Below, piece by piece: positions 1 to 6,507 of a stretch of 7,911 bases of DNA. Both the position numbers and the translations under genes were made by a program. The notes under the pieces were generated by a model that saw nothing but the letters and a program-made list of their open reading frames with translations, did not search any database and had not been told where the DNA came from. This DNA is from CAYFVR01 sp046541515 (lineage in GTDB: Bacteria; Desulfobacterota; Desulfobacteria; Desulfobacterales; Desulfococcaceae): assembly GCA_046541515.1 (NCBI GenBank), contig JBKHDD010000210.1, forward strand, positions 1 through 7,911, written 5' to 3'. Within the stretch, counting starts at the first letter, position 1. Each line of letters opens with the position of its first letter.

Positions 1-707
1 TTCCGCCCCGGGAATCGCCGGAATTCGACCTGATCTTCAACGCCACCTTCGACGACATGCCCCGCAAGCGCCACGATTTTTTCCTGACCCTGCTGGGAGA
101 TTCGCGGCTCCAAAACGTCCGGGCCTTGTGCGTGGGCCGGGGGGAAATGAATCGAGTGGGAGAATTTGAAAAAAAGGTCCGGGAGCGCGGGCTTTCCGGG
201 CGAGTCGCCGTCCGGGCCAATCTCCCCCGGCGGGAGATTCCGGAACTGCTTGCCCGCTGCCGGGCGGGGGTGCAGGTGTCGCTCCACGAAAACGGCCCCC
301 GGGCCATTTACGAATTTCTGCGGTCGGACCTGCCGGTGGTGCTGTCTTCCTGCACCGCCGGGGTGGATTTTGACACCTTCCAGCCGCCCGCCGGCCGGGT
401 GGCCCCGGACGCGGAGTTGGCGGACGCCATCCGGGAGGCGCTGGATAAACCGGATCGCTTTCGACCGGCCGAGACCTTTCGAAAACGAACGGGAAGCGAA
501 AAGGCCTCGGAAATGCTGAACTCGGAACTCCGAGAACTGTCGGAGTCCCGCGGCCTGAAATGGACCCGGAACATCGTTCGGCTGGGCAGCAGCGGGGCAA
601 GCCGATACGTGCGGGAGGAAGACCTGGCGCGATTTCGGCCCGAATTCCAAACGCTGCTAACGCTTTTCCGCGAAAAGGGAATGCCGCTCCGGCTCCGGCC
701 GGAGTAG
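1..707 (+). CDS. GT4-type glycosyltransferase, C-terminal part (5' end outside window)
   Basis: The frame is open from the first bases and ends at TAG 705-707, so this is the 3' part of a longer gene; the ATG at 57 is internal. The visible ~234 residues look like the C-terminal Rossmann domain of a GT-B fold, family 4 glycosyltransferase, which binds the nucleotide-sugar donor. The opening strand FNATFDD is followed by the RKRHDF helix region. A later ENGPRAIYE stretch (bases 288-314) fits the EX7E motif, whose glutamates contact the donor in this family. After it come SDLPVVLSS and a terminal helix typical of the fold. Such enzymes build lipopolysaccharide, capsule or other surface glycans at the cytoplasmic face of the membrane. 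Donor and acceptor cannot be read from this fragment. The last ~70 residues are charged and show no domain I recognise. A hairpin follows the stop directly, so the next gene is probably not cotranscribed. Confidence 0.8.
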   Translation, partial: PPRESPEFDLIFNATFDDMPRKRHDFFLTLLGDSRLQNVRALCVGRGEMNRVGEFEKKVRERGLSGRVAVRANLPRREIPELLARCRAGVQVSLHENGPRAIYEFLRSDLPVVLSSCTAGVDFDTFQPPAGRVAPDAELADAIREALDKPDRFRPAETFRKRTGSEKASEMLNSELRELSESRGLKWTRNIVRLGSSGASRYVREEDLARFRPEFQTLLTLFREKGMPLRLRPE

Positions 708-708
708 C

Positions 709-730
709 CGGCAATTCCGCCAAATTGCCG
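709..730 (+). terminator. Possible terminator hairpin after the glycosyltransferase
   Basis: CGGCAATT (709-716) pairs perfectly with AATTGCCG (723-730) across a 6-nt loop, starting one base after the stop codon. The downstream bases (GTTTCTT, 741-747) are only weakly T-rich and are separated by a GC stretch. This may be a weak intrinsic terminator or a 3'-end stabilising hairpin rather than a classical terminator. Confidence 0.4.
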
Positions 731-745
731 CCGGCGGGAAGTTTC

Positions 746-774
746 TTGACTTTGCGCCGGTATTTCCACATGGT
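746..774 (+). promoter_or_regulatory. Weak candidate promoter for the AAA/nuclease-like gene
   Basis: TTGACT (746-751, 5 of 6 matches to the -35 consensus) is followed after 17 bp by CATGGT (769-774), a poor -10 match. The 97-bp gap before the ATG at 805 has no better candidate. The -35 is good and the -10 weak, so a promoter here is only suggested. Confidence 0.25.
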
Positions 775-804
775 TAAAAAAACCGCGTCGAAAAAGGCCC
801 CTTC

Positions 805-2349
805 ATGAAAAAGCTGCCCACCGGCATCAGCAACCTTCGCCAGATCCGTGAGGAAGGCTATGCCTACGTTGACAAATCCCGTTTCGTTCATGAGCTAAAC
901 GAATCCGGAAAATACTTTTTTCTTTCCCGGCCGCGGCGATTCGGCAAATCCCTGTTCCTCGACACCTTGAAAGAAGCGTTCGAGGGAAACCGGGAGCTGT
1001 TCCAGGGCCTCTGGCTCCATGACCAATGGGACTGGGACATCGTTTTCCCGGTGATCCACATCTCTTTCGGAAGCGGCATTTTGCAAAGCCGGGAGGCGCT
1101 GGACCAGCGGATCGTTCAAATCCTGAAACGAAATCGGAAAAGTCTGGGCCTTTCGTTTCCGGACCCGTTGGACATTCCGGGATATCTGGAAGAGTTGATC
1201 CAAAAAAGCGCCGAAAAAACCGGTCAGCGGGCCGTAATTTTAATCGACGAATACGACAAGCCCATTCTCGACAACATCGCCCGTCCCGAGATCGCGGCGG
1301 AAATGCGGGACGGCCTCAAAAATTTGTATTCGGTCCTCAAGGACAATGACGCCTGGATTCACTTCGCATTTCTAACCGGCGTTTCCAAATTTTCCAAAGT
1401 GAGCCTGTTTTCCGGGCTCAACAATTTGACGGACGTCACCCTGGACCCCCGCCATGCGGCCATCTGCGGCTACACCGAGCCGGAGATGACCTCGGTGTTC
1501 GAGGAACACCTGAAGGACAAATCCCTCCCGGATATCCGCCAATGGTACAACGGCTACGCATGGCTGGGCGAAAAAGTGTACAATCCGTTCAGCATTCTCA
1601 GTTTTCTTCGCAACGGCCTGTTCCGGAATTACTGGTTCGAAACCGGAACGCCCACGTTTCTGATCGAACTCCTGCGGAAAAAGCGGTTCCCCGTTCCGGA
1701 CCTGGAATTTATCGAGGCATCCGAAGGCATCATCGGGGCGTTCGACGTGGACTTCATCGAGCCGGAAAACCTGCTGTTTCAAACCGGCTATCTGACCATC
1801 GAGGGGGAACGACAACTGGCCGGAAAAATTTTCTACAAACTCCGATTTCCCAATTTGGAAGTGAAATCCAGCCTTTCCGATTACATTCTGAACCGGTATT
1901 TTCACGACCTTTCCCTGAAGGAAAGGACCCAAATCCAAATTTTCCAGGCGCTGGAGCAAACCGACTTCGAAACAATCCGCCGCCGCTTCCAGTCCCTTTT
2001 CGCGTCCATTCCCCACGACTGGTATCGCAAAAATCGGCTGGCGGAATACGAAGGCTACTATGCTTCCGTCTTCTACTGCTGTTTCACCGCCCTTGGGTTG
2101 GACGTCTCCGCCGAAGAGCCCACCAATCACGGTCGGCTGGACATGGCGGTGCGGCTGGAAAACAAGGTGTTTATTTTCGAATTCAAAGTGGTGGACCTGG
2201 ACCAGACGCCAGGCGCCGCTCTGGAGCAGATCCGGGAAAAAGGATACGCCGAAAAATACCGGGCCGACGCCGCCGAAATCTACCAGATCGGCATCGAATT
2301 CGACCGGAACGAACGCAATATCGTCCGGTTTGATTGGGAAAGGGCCTGA
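805..2349 (+). CDS. AAA-ATPase-like / PD-(D/E)XK nuclease-superfamily protein
   Basis: This 514-residue protein has the architecture of Pfam AAA-ATPase_like (PF09820) followed by PDDEXK_9 (PF08011). The opening MKKLPTGISN and YVDKSRF are typical of the family. The P-loop is RPRRFGKS (42-49), the family's variant of Walker A. Walker B is VILIDEYD (144-151), and a sensor-like FLTGVSKF lies at 189-196. WYNGY (247-251) and NPFSIL (260-265) are further family landmarks. The C-terminal nuclease-like core has GRLDMAV with Asp446 and FEFK with Glu459 and Lys461, so the D...ExK triad is intact. No signal peptide or membrane segment is visible, so it should be cytoplasmic. AAAAGG (792-797), 7 nt before the ATG, is a plausible ribosome binding site. 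The family often occurs as multiple paralogues per genome, and its role is not established. DNA processing or defence is a guess from the fold. It sits alone between unrelated housekeeping and surface-glycan genes, which fits an acquired or expanded accessory gene. Confidence 0.9.
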   Translation: MKKLPTGISNLRQIREEGYAYVDKSRFVHELNESGKYFFLSRPRRFGKSLFLDTLKEAFEGNRELFQGLWLHDQWDWDIVFPVIHISFGSGILQSREALDQRIVQILKRNRKSLGLSFPDPLDIPGYLEELIQKSAEKTGQRAVILIDEYDKPILDNIARPEIAAEMRDGLKNLYSVLKDNDAWIHFAFLTGVSKFSKVSLFSGLNNLTDVTLDPRHAAICGYTEPEMTSVFEEHLKDKSLPDIRQWYNGYAWLGEKVYNPFSILSFLRNGLFRNYWFETGTPTFLIELLRKKRFPVPDLEFIEASEGIIGAFDVDFIEPENLLFQTGYLTIEGERQLAGKIFYKLRFPNLEVKSSLSDYILNRYFHDLSLKERTQIQIFQALEQTDFETIRRRFQSLFASIPHDWYRKNRLAEYEGYYASVFYCCFTALGLDVSAEEPTNHGRLDMAVRLENKVFIFEFKVVDLDQTPGAALEQIREKGYAEKYRADAAEIYQIGIEFDRNERNIVRFDWERA

Positions 2350-2400
2350 CCCAGATCCGTTTCCGGCGATTCCCTCGCACCCGTTTTCCAGAGGAAATCC

Positions 2401-2429
2401 TTGCAATCCCTCCGATGGATTTCTATAAA
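2401..2429 (+). promoter_or_regulatory. Sigma70-type promoter of gatB
   Basis: TTGCAA (2401-2406, 4/6 match) and TATAAA (2424-2429, 5/6 match) are separated by exactly 17 bp. Transcription would start near 2436, leaving a leader of roughly 45 nt that carries the AAAAGGA ribosome binding site at 2468-2474. This gives gatB its own transcription start, independent of the upstream nuclease-like gene. Confidence 0.6.
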
Positions 2430-2480
2430 CCCCTCCGGAATCACCCGTCTTCCCGGAATTCAACCTGAAAAGGATTCGTT

Positions 2481-3911
2481 ATGGAGTTTGTCCCCGTCAT
2501 CGGACTGGAGGTCCACGCGCAGCTCAAGACCCGGACCAAAATATTCTGCGGCTGTTCCGCGGAATTCGGCGCGCCGCCCAACACCCATGTCTGCCCGGTC
2601 TGCCTGGGAATGCCCGGGGTGTTGCCCGTCCTCAACCGGAAGGTGGTGGAATACGCCATCAAGCTGGGATTGGCCACGAACTGCCGAATCAATCCGGAAA
2701 GCCGCTTCGCCCGGAAAAATTATTTTTATCCCGATCTCCCCAAGGGCTACCAAATTTCCCAGTACGAACTGCCCATCTGCGAACACGGCTACGTGGAGAT
2801 TGAAACGGAAGCCGTCCAAAAACGGATCGGCCTGACCCGAATCCACATGGAGGAGGACGCCGGCAAGCTCATCCACGATCCCGACCGGCCGGTGAGCCAA
2901 GTGGACCTGAACCGCGCCGGCGTGCCGCTGCTGGAGATCGTCAGCGAGCCGGAAATCGGCTCCCCCGAAGAGGCCGGGGCCTATCTGCGAAAACTGCGGG
3001 CCATTCTGCGATACCTGGACATCTGCGACGGAAACATGGAGGAGGGAAGCTTCCGCTGCGACGCCAACGTGTCGATCATGCCGGCGGGTTCGGACACCTT
3101 CGGCACCCGGGCGGAGCTGAAGAATCTCAACTCCTTCAAGCACGTGGAAAAGGCCCTGGCCTACGAAATCCTTCGCCAGCGGGAAGTGATCGAGGACGGC
3201 GGAAAGGTGGTTCAGGAAACCCGTCTCTGGAATCCGGACCGGGGCGTTTCCACCTCCATGCGCGGCAAGGAGGAGGCCCACGACTACCGATATTTCCCCG
3301 ATCCGGACCTGCCGCCCATCGCCGTGGACGAAGCCTGGGTCGCCGACGTCCGGGACACCCTGCCGGAACTCCCGGACGAACGGGCCGCCCGGTTCGTTTC
3401 CGATCTGGGCCTTTCCGCCTACGACGCCGGCGTGCTGACCGCCGGCCGGGAGTTGGCCGAATATTTCGAATCGGTGCTGGAAACCTTCCGCGCGCCCAAA
3501 CCGGCCGCCAACTGGATCATGGTGTCGCTGCTGGGCCGGCTGAACGCGGAAGGAAAAACCATCACCGAAAGCCCCGTATCCCCCCGCCATCTGGGCGAAC
3601 TTCTCGCGCTCATCGAAGAAGGCGTCATCAGCGGGAAAATCGCCAAAACGGTGTTCGAGGACATGGCGGCCACCGGACGGCCCCCCAAGGAGATCGTGGA
3701 GGAAAAGGGGCTGGTTCAGATGACCGACGAATCGGCCATCGCGGAGATCGTGGAGCGGATCGTGGCCGCCAACCCCGGACAGGCCGAGGAATACCGGGGC
3801 GGCAAGACCAAGCTGATGGGCTTTTTCGTGGGCCAGGTGATGAAGGAGACCAAGGGAAAGGCCAACCCGAAAATGGTCAACGAAATTCTGAAGAAGACGT
3901 TGGAAGGATAG
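2481..3911 (+). CDS. gatB: Asp-tRNA(Asn)/Glu-tRNA(Gln) amidotransferase subunit B
   Basis: GatB is the kinase and tRNA-binding subunit of the cytoplasmic GatCAB complex. The complex activates the side-chain carboxylate of mischarged Glu-tRNA(Gln) or Asp-tRNA(Asn) with ATP and transamidates it using ammonia from GatA. The 476-residue length is normal for the family. Landmarks are IGLEVHAQL (7-15), YFYPDLPKGYQISQY (81-95) and the GatB signature VDLNRAGVPLLEIV (141-154). MEEGSFRCDANVS (186-198) and ELKNLNSFK (212-220) follow. The C-terminal YqeY-like tail, which recognises tRNA, ends in KLMGFFVGQVMKETKGKANP (444-463). Cys23, Cys25, Cys38 and Cys41 (CGC...CPVC) form a likely structural zinc site, found in some GatB lineages and lost in others. 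AAAAGGA, 6 nt before the ATG, fixes the start. gatA and gatC are not in this window, so the complex must be assembled from a separate locus. Its presence implies that the organism makes Gln-tRNA and/or Asn-tRNA by the indirect route. Confidence 0.98.
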   Translation: MEFVPVIGLEVHAQLKTRTKIFCGCSAEFGAPPNTHVCPVCLGMPGVLPVLNRKVVEYAIKLGLATNCRINPESRFARKNYFYPDLPKGYQISQYELPICEHGYVEIETEAVQKRIGLTRIHMEEDAGKLIHDPDRPVSQVDLNRAGVPLLEIVSEPEIGSPEEAGAYLRKLRAILRYLDICDGNMEEGSFRCDANVSIMPAGSDTFGTRAELKNLNSFKHVEKALAYEILRQREVIEDGGKVVQETRLWNPDRGVSTSMRGKEEAHDYRYFPDPDLPPIAVDEAWVADVRDTLPELPDERAARFVSDLGLSAYDAGVLTAGRELAEYFESVLETFRAPKPAANWIMVSLLGRLNAEGKTITESPVSPRHLGELLALIEEGVISGKIAKTVFEDMAATGRPPKEIVEEKGLVQMTDESAIAEIVERIVAANPGQAEEYRGGKTKLMGFFVGQVMKETKGKANPKMVNEILKKTLEG

Positions 3912-3944
3912 CGGCCGCCGAGCAAAACGGACCGAGATCGAGGC

Positions 3945-3964
3945 CTCGCCTCGCATGAGGCGAG
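3945..3964 (+). terminator. Hairpin downstream of gatB, possible terminator
   Basis: CTCGCCTC (3945-3952) pairs perfectly with GAGGCGAG (3957-3964) around a GCAT tetraloop, 33 bp after the gatB stop. It is followed by AAAAATTTT rather than a clean T-run, so termination here may be partial. The stronger terminator lies further downstream at 4028-4077. Confidence 0.4.
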
Positions 3965-4027
3965 AAAAATTTTAGCCGGGAACGGTTTTTCCGGGAAGAC
4001 ATTCTACCGAAAAACCTATTCCCCCAA

Positions 4028-4077
4028 AAAAAGCGGGGCGCGCCGCATCCCGGATGGGAGGACGAGCCCCGCTTTTT
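4028..4077. terminator. Bidirectional intrinsic terminator between gatB and nhaD
   Basis: GCGGGGC (4033-4039) pairs with GCCCCGC (4066-4072). The stem extends through A:T pairs to AAAAAGCGGGGC / GCCCCGCTTTTT (12 bp). The loop contains a small inner hairpin, TCCC-GGAT-GGGA (4048-4059). On the + strand the stem is followed by T5-A-T; on the - strand by T7. It can therefore stop transcripts of gatB from the left and of the antiporter gene from the right, as expected for convergent genes. Confidence 0.85.
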
Positions 4078-4088
4078 ATTTCCCGAAC

Positions 4089-4119
4089 CTCCGGGCCGGA
4101 GTCGAACTCCGGCCCGGGG
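4089..4119. repeat. Long GC-rich hairpin in the antiporter 3' trailer
   Basis: CCGGGCCGGAGT (4091-4102) pairs perfectly with ACTCCGGCCCGG (4106-4117) over a 3-nt loop; one T:G wobble and one C:G pair extend it to 14 bp. It has no adjacent T-run, so it is not itself an intrinsic terminator. In the antiporter transcript it lies between the stop codon and the terminator, where it could block 3' exonucleases. Confidence 0.6.
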
Positions 4120-4131
4120 ACCGTTGAAGCG

Positions 4132-4148
4132 GCCGGTTCGGAACCGGC
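4132..4148. repeat. Palindrome abutting the antiporter stop codon
   Basis: GCCGGTTC (4132-4139) and GAACCGGC (4141-4148) form a perfect inverted repeat around one central base. As RNA it would fold as about 6 bp with a 5-nt loop. The outermost base is the last G of the antiporter's TAG stop codon, so the hairpin begins where translation ends. Confidence 0.55.
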
Positions 4149-6067
4149 TACATCAGTTTCGCGTTGATGAACAGATGGCACAGGATGCTGAGGATGTAGC
4201 CGAGAGCGATGACCGGCGTCCACTTGAGATGCGCGCCAAAAGTGTAGACGCCCCGGGCGGTGCCCATCAGCGCCACGCCGGCCGCAGAGCCGATGGAGAG
4301 CATGGAGCCGCCGACGCCGGCCGTCAATGTCACCAGCAGCCATTGGCCGTGGGACATGGGCGGGTCCATGGTGAGCACCGCGAACATGACCGGAATGTTG
4401 TCCACGATGGCGGACAGCACGCCCACCATGGAATTGGCCATGGTCGGGCCCATGTCGTGGTACATGTAGGCGGAGACCTTGGCCAGATAGCCGAACTGGG
4501 AAAGGCCGCCCACGCAGAGAATGACGCCGTAGAAGAAGAGCAGCGTGTCCCATTCCGCCCGGGCGATCTTCTTCATCAGGTCGAAATGGGTGACGTGTTG
4601 CCGCATTTCGCTGATGTCCTGAAGAATCTCCACGGCGCCCACCGCCTCGCCCTCCTCGTTCCGCAGCGGCGCCGCCGAGAAGGAAAGCCATTTGCCGGAC
4701 CGACCCAGATGGGGAAAATGGAGCACCGCGCCGTGAATCTCTTCCATCTCGCGGCTTTCCCGGTACTGGTCGCCGTAATGATCGCAGAAATCCTGGTCGG
4801 TGCAGACGCCGTTGGCGTTGTCCAGCACCAGATCGGCCAGCAGGGGCCGCTGGTCGGAATCAAAGGGCTTCCACTGGTCCTCGGTGCCGATCATGTCTTC
4901 GGCGGAAAAGCCGGTCAGCTCTTCCATGGCCTCGTTCCAGTGGGTGATCTTGTGATCCTTGTCGATGGCGAACGCCGGCAGCGGCAGGGAGCGGACGGCG
5001 GAATCGATCTCCTCGGGCGCCTTGCCCTTGAAGCCGGCCAACGGATGCATCAATTCCTCGCCCCGGGCGCCCAAAATGCTGTCGTAATTTTCCTGCCGCC
5101 CTTCGTAGCGCTTCAAAAAGTAGGCGAAAATGCCCAGGTATCCCAGACCGAGCATCATGCCGGCGGCGGGGGGCATGTGCAGGAAGTTGTGAAAGGAGAC
5201 GGCGGTGGCGATGGTGCAGAGGAACAGGATGATGACCGGAATGGCGCCGACTTTCATCTTTACCTCTTCGTCATGCACCTCGGGAATGTCCTTGCCCACG
5301 TAGAGGTTCATGATGATGGCCGGAACCAGCCAGTTCACCGCCGAAGGAAGGAAAATGGCGAAAAACTCCATGAATTCGACTTTGCCCCTCTGCCAGACCA
5401 TCAGGGTGGTGATGTCGCCGAAGGGAGAAAAGGCGCCGCCCGCGTTGGCGGCCACCACGATGTTTATGCAGGCCAGGGCGACAAATTTTTTGTTGTCGCG
5501 CCCCACCGCCATCACCACCGCGCCCATCAGCAGGGCCGTGGTCAGGTTGTCCGCCAGGGGAGAAATGAAAAAGGCCAGAACGCCGGTGATCCAAAAGACC
5601 TTGCGGAGAGAGAAGCCCCGGTTGACCAGCCACGCCCGCAGGGTTTCAAAGACGTTTCGCTCTTCCATGGAGTTGATGTAGGTCATGGCGACCAACAGGA
5701 AGAGGAAAAGCTCTCCGTATTCCAGGATGGCGTGCCGGATGGCTTCGTGGGCGAAATCCGGGTACCCCAACTGCCGATACGTAATGGCCACCAGCACCCA
5801 GATAATTCCGGCCGCCAGGACCACCGGCTTGCTTTTTCGCAAATGAATGACTTCTTCGAAGGGAACGATGGCGTAGGCGAGGATGAAGAGATTGAGGGCC
5901 AGGAGACCGTAAAAGGTGCCGGTGAGGTCCATTTGAGCGGCGGGGGCGGCGGCTTCGTGCCCGCCGGCTCCGGCCGCGCCCCCGGAGGAGGCCCAGATGA
6001 CTGCGGGGAGAAGCAGCAGCAGCCCCCACGCAAGCAACATTCCGATGGTGGTGTTTTTCAATTTCAT
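4148..6067 (-). CDS. nhaD: NhaD-type Na+/H+ antiporter with an inserted PAS sensor domain
   Basis: NhaD is an inner-membrane antiporter exporting Na+ (or Li+) in exchange for protons. This 639-residue protein starts with a signal-like hydrophobic segment (10-26), then about nine membrane segments up to residue ~318. About four more lie between 506 and 636. Both conserved blocks are present: SPLADNLTTALL (169-180), ANAGGAFSPFGDITTLMVW (207-225), SAIVDNIPVMFAVLTMDP (552-569) and GGSMLSIGSAAGVALMG (586-602). From memory, the important Vibrio NhaD residues D154, N155, N189, D199, T201 and T202 map here with a constant +19 offset (D173, N174, N208, D218, T220, T221). S389, N394, S428 and S431 map with +163 (S552, N557, S591, S594). 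The difference, 144 residues, is the extra PAS domain at ~352-488. Usual NhaD proteins are ~480 residues. The ATG at 6067 is the only possible start before an in-frame stop at 6101-6103; AAGGAAAGG lies 15 nt upstream, a rather long spacing. The NhaD assignment is firm; regulation of transport by PAS is inferred. Confidence 0.95.
   Translation of the reverse strand: MKLKNTTIGMLLAWGLLLLLPAVIWASSGGAAGAGGHEAAAPAAQMDLTGTFYGLLALNLFILAYAIVPFEEVIHLRKSKPVVLAAGIIWVLVAITYRQLGYPDFAHEAIRHAILEYGELFLFLLVAMTYINSMEERNVFETLRAWLVNRGFSLRKVFWITGVLAFFISPLADNLTTALLMGAVVMAVGRDNKKFVALACINIVVAANAGGAFSPFGDITTLMVWQRGKVEFMEFFAIFLPSAVNWLVPAIIMNLYVGKDIPEVHDEEVKMKVGAIPVIILFLCTIATAVSFHNFLHMPPAAGMMLGLGYLGIFAYFLKRYEGRQENYDSILGARGEELMHPLAGFKGKAPEEIDSAVRSLPLPAFAIDKDHKITHWNEAMEELTGFSAEDMIGTEDQWKPFDSDQRPLLADLVLDNANGVCTDQDFCDHYGDQYRESREMEEIHGAVLHFPHLGRSGKWLSFSAAPLRNEEGEAVGAVEILQDISEMRQHVTHFDLMKKIARAEWDTLLFFYGVILCVGGLSQFGYLAKVSAYMYHDMGPTMANSMVGVLSAIVDNIPVMFAVLTMDPPMSHGQWLLVTLTAGVGGSMLSIGSAAGVALMGTARGVYTFGAHLKWTPVIALGYILSILCHLFINAKLM
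4604..5014 (-). other. PAS domain inserted in the antiporter's central loop
   Basis: Encodes residues ~352-488 of the antiporter. Aβ/Bβ-type strands and the first helix read FAIDKDHKITHWNEAMEELT (366-385), a classic PAS opening. QWKPFDSDQRPLLADLVLD (398-416) and HFPHLGRSGKWLSFSAAPLR (450-469) follow. The last strands lead into ILQDISE (481-487), which matches the D-[ILV]-[ST] motif that joins PAS domains to signalling helices. I recall this subtype, with W-x-PF, RP-x-LADL and a GKWL-x-F-x-AAPLR core, mainly from histidine kinases and chemoreceptors. The domain lies after FLKRYEGR and before LMKKIAR, positive flanks that place it in the cytoplasm. The LOV cysteine motif is absent; Cys422, Cys428 and His430 are the only candidates I see for redox or metal chemistry. 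The ligand is unknown. Confidence 0.9.
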
Positions 6068-6155
6068 TTTCGCTTTCGATGGCCTTTCCTTAGAAGGTTT
6101 TCAAATGGGAACCGGCGAGAAACCCGCCAAGGTTCAGATCAAGCGGCGCCACAGG

Positions 6156-6179
6156 CGCGGGATTCCACGCGGGATTCCA
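6156..6179. repeat. Perfect tandem repeat of a 12-mer upstream of nhaD
   Basis: CGCGGGATTCCA occurs twice back to back (6156-6167 and 6168-6179) with no mismatch. It lies 89-112 bp upstream of the antiporter ATG. The 12-bp period is a little over one helical turn, so two regulator copies could bind on nearly the same DNA face. Alternatively it is a simple replication-slippage duplication. Confidence 0.9.
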
Positions 6180-6481
6180 AAGGATACGCCACTCCATCGA
6201 AGGGCCTCGCCGGATTTTTGGCCAAGCGAAAGAACGCGAGCACCGGCGGGGCGCTTTCGTTTCGGGAAGAACGGGGATGTTGCGCCGCGGGGAGACCGAA
6301 CGCCGGGCCAGGTCGAAACGCGCGTCCGGACGCCGCGGGGGAAGGAAAAGGTTAGGATTTAAACCGATTTGGCGCACATATCACAGGATCGGAAGACGGT
6401 AAACAGAATTTTTCCAAAACGAATGGGAAGACGGAACGGGCCGAACCTGTTGAAAAACAGCGGAGAATGGCTACTCTTCCC

Positions 6482-6507
6482 AATGAATCGTTTGCGAAAC
6501 ATTCATT
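6482..6507. promoter_or_regulatory. Dyad upstream of the PAC2 gene: candidate operator or leader hairpin
   Basis: AATGAAT (6482-6488) pairs with ATTCATT (6501-6507). Inside them GTTT (6490-6493) pairs with AAAC (6497-6500), leaving a GCG loop and a single unpaired C at 6489. The 11 pairs are mostly A:T, in contrast to the GC-rich surroundings, and end 18 bp before the PAC2 ATG. An AT-rich dyad so placed suits a repressor operator; in RNA it would stand just ahead of the ribosome binding region. Confidence 0.45.

Noticed and set aside
37..891. A 284-codon - strand frame opposite the glycosyltransferase
   Set aside because: Its product is dominated by Pro, Gly, Arg and Ala with no domain, while the + strand carries the glycosyltransferase EX7E motif.
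1372..2463. A 363-codon - strand frame opposite the AAA/nuclease-like gene
   Set aside because: The + strand protein has all motifs of a known family; the antisense product looks like none.
2460..3956. A 498-codon - strand frame opposite gatB
   Set aside because: gatB is certain on the + strand; this frame has no family features and spans exactly the antisense of a GC-rich gene.
4089..4119. tRNA-like T-arm (GTTCGACTC on the - strand)
   Set aside because: Placed in tRNA register the T-stem mispairs, and no acceptor, D or anticodon arms are nearby. The bases pair instead as a simple long hairpin.
4124..6355. A 743-codon open frame on the + strand covering the whole antiporter gene
   Set aside because: It is antisense to a gene whose protein is unmistakable. 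Its product is His/Gly/Gln-rich with no recognisable domain, the usual mirror of GC-rich codon bias.
6090..6377. A 95-codon - strand frame upstream of the antiporter
   Set aside because: Arg/Pro-rich, no ribosome binding site seen, no recognisable domain; it overlaps repeats and other non-coding structure.
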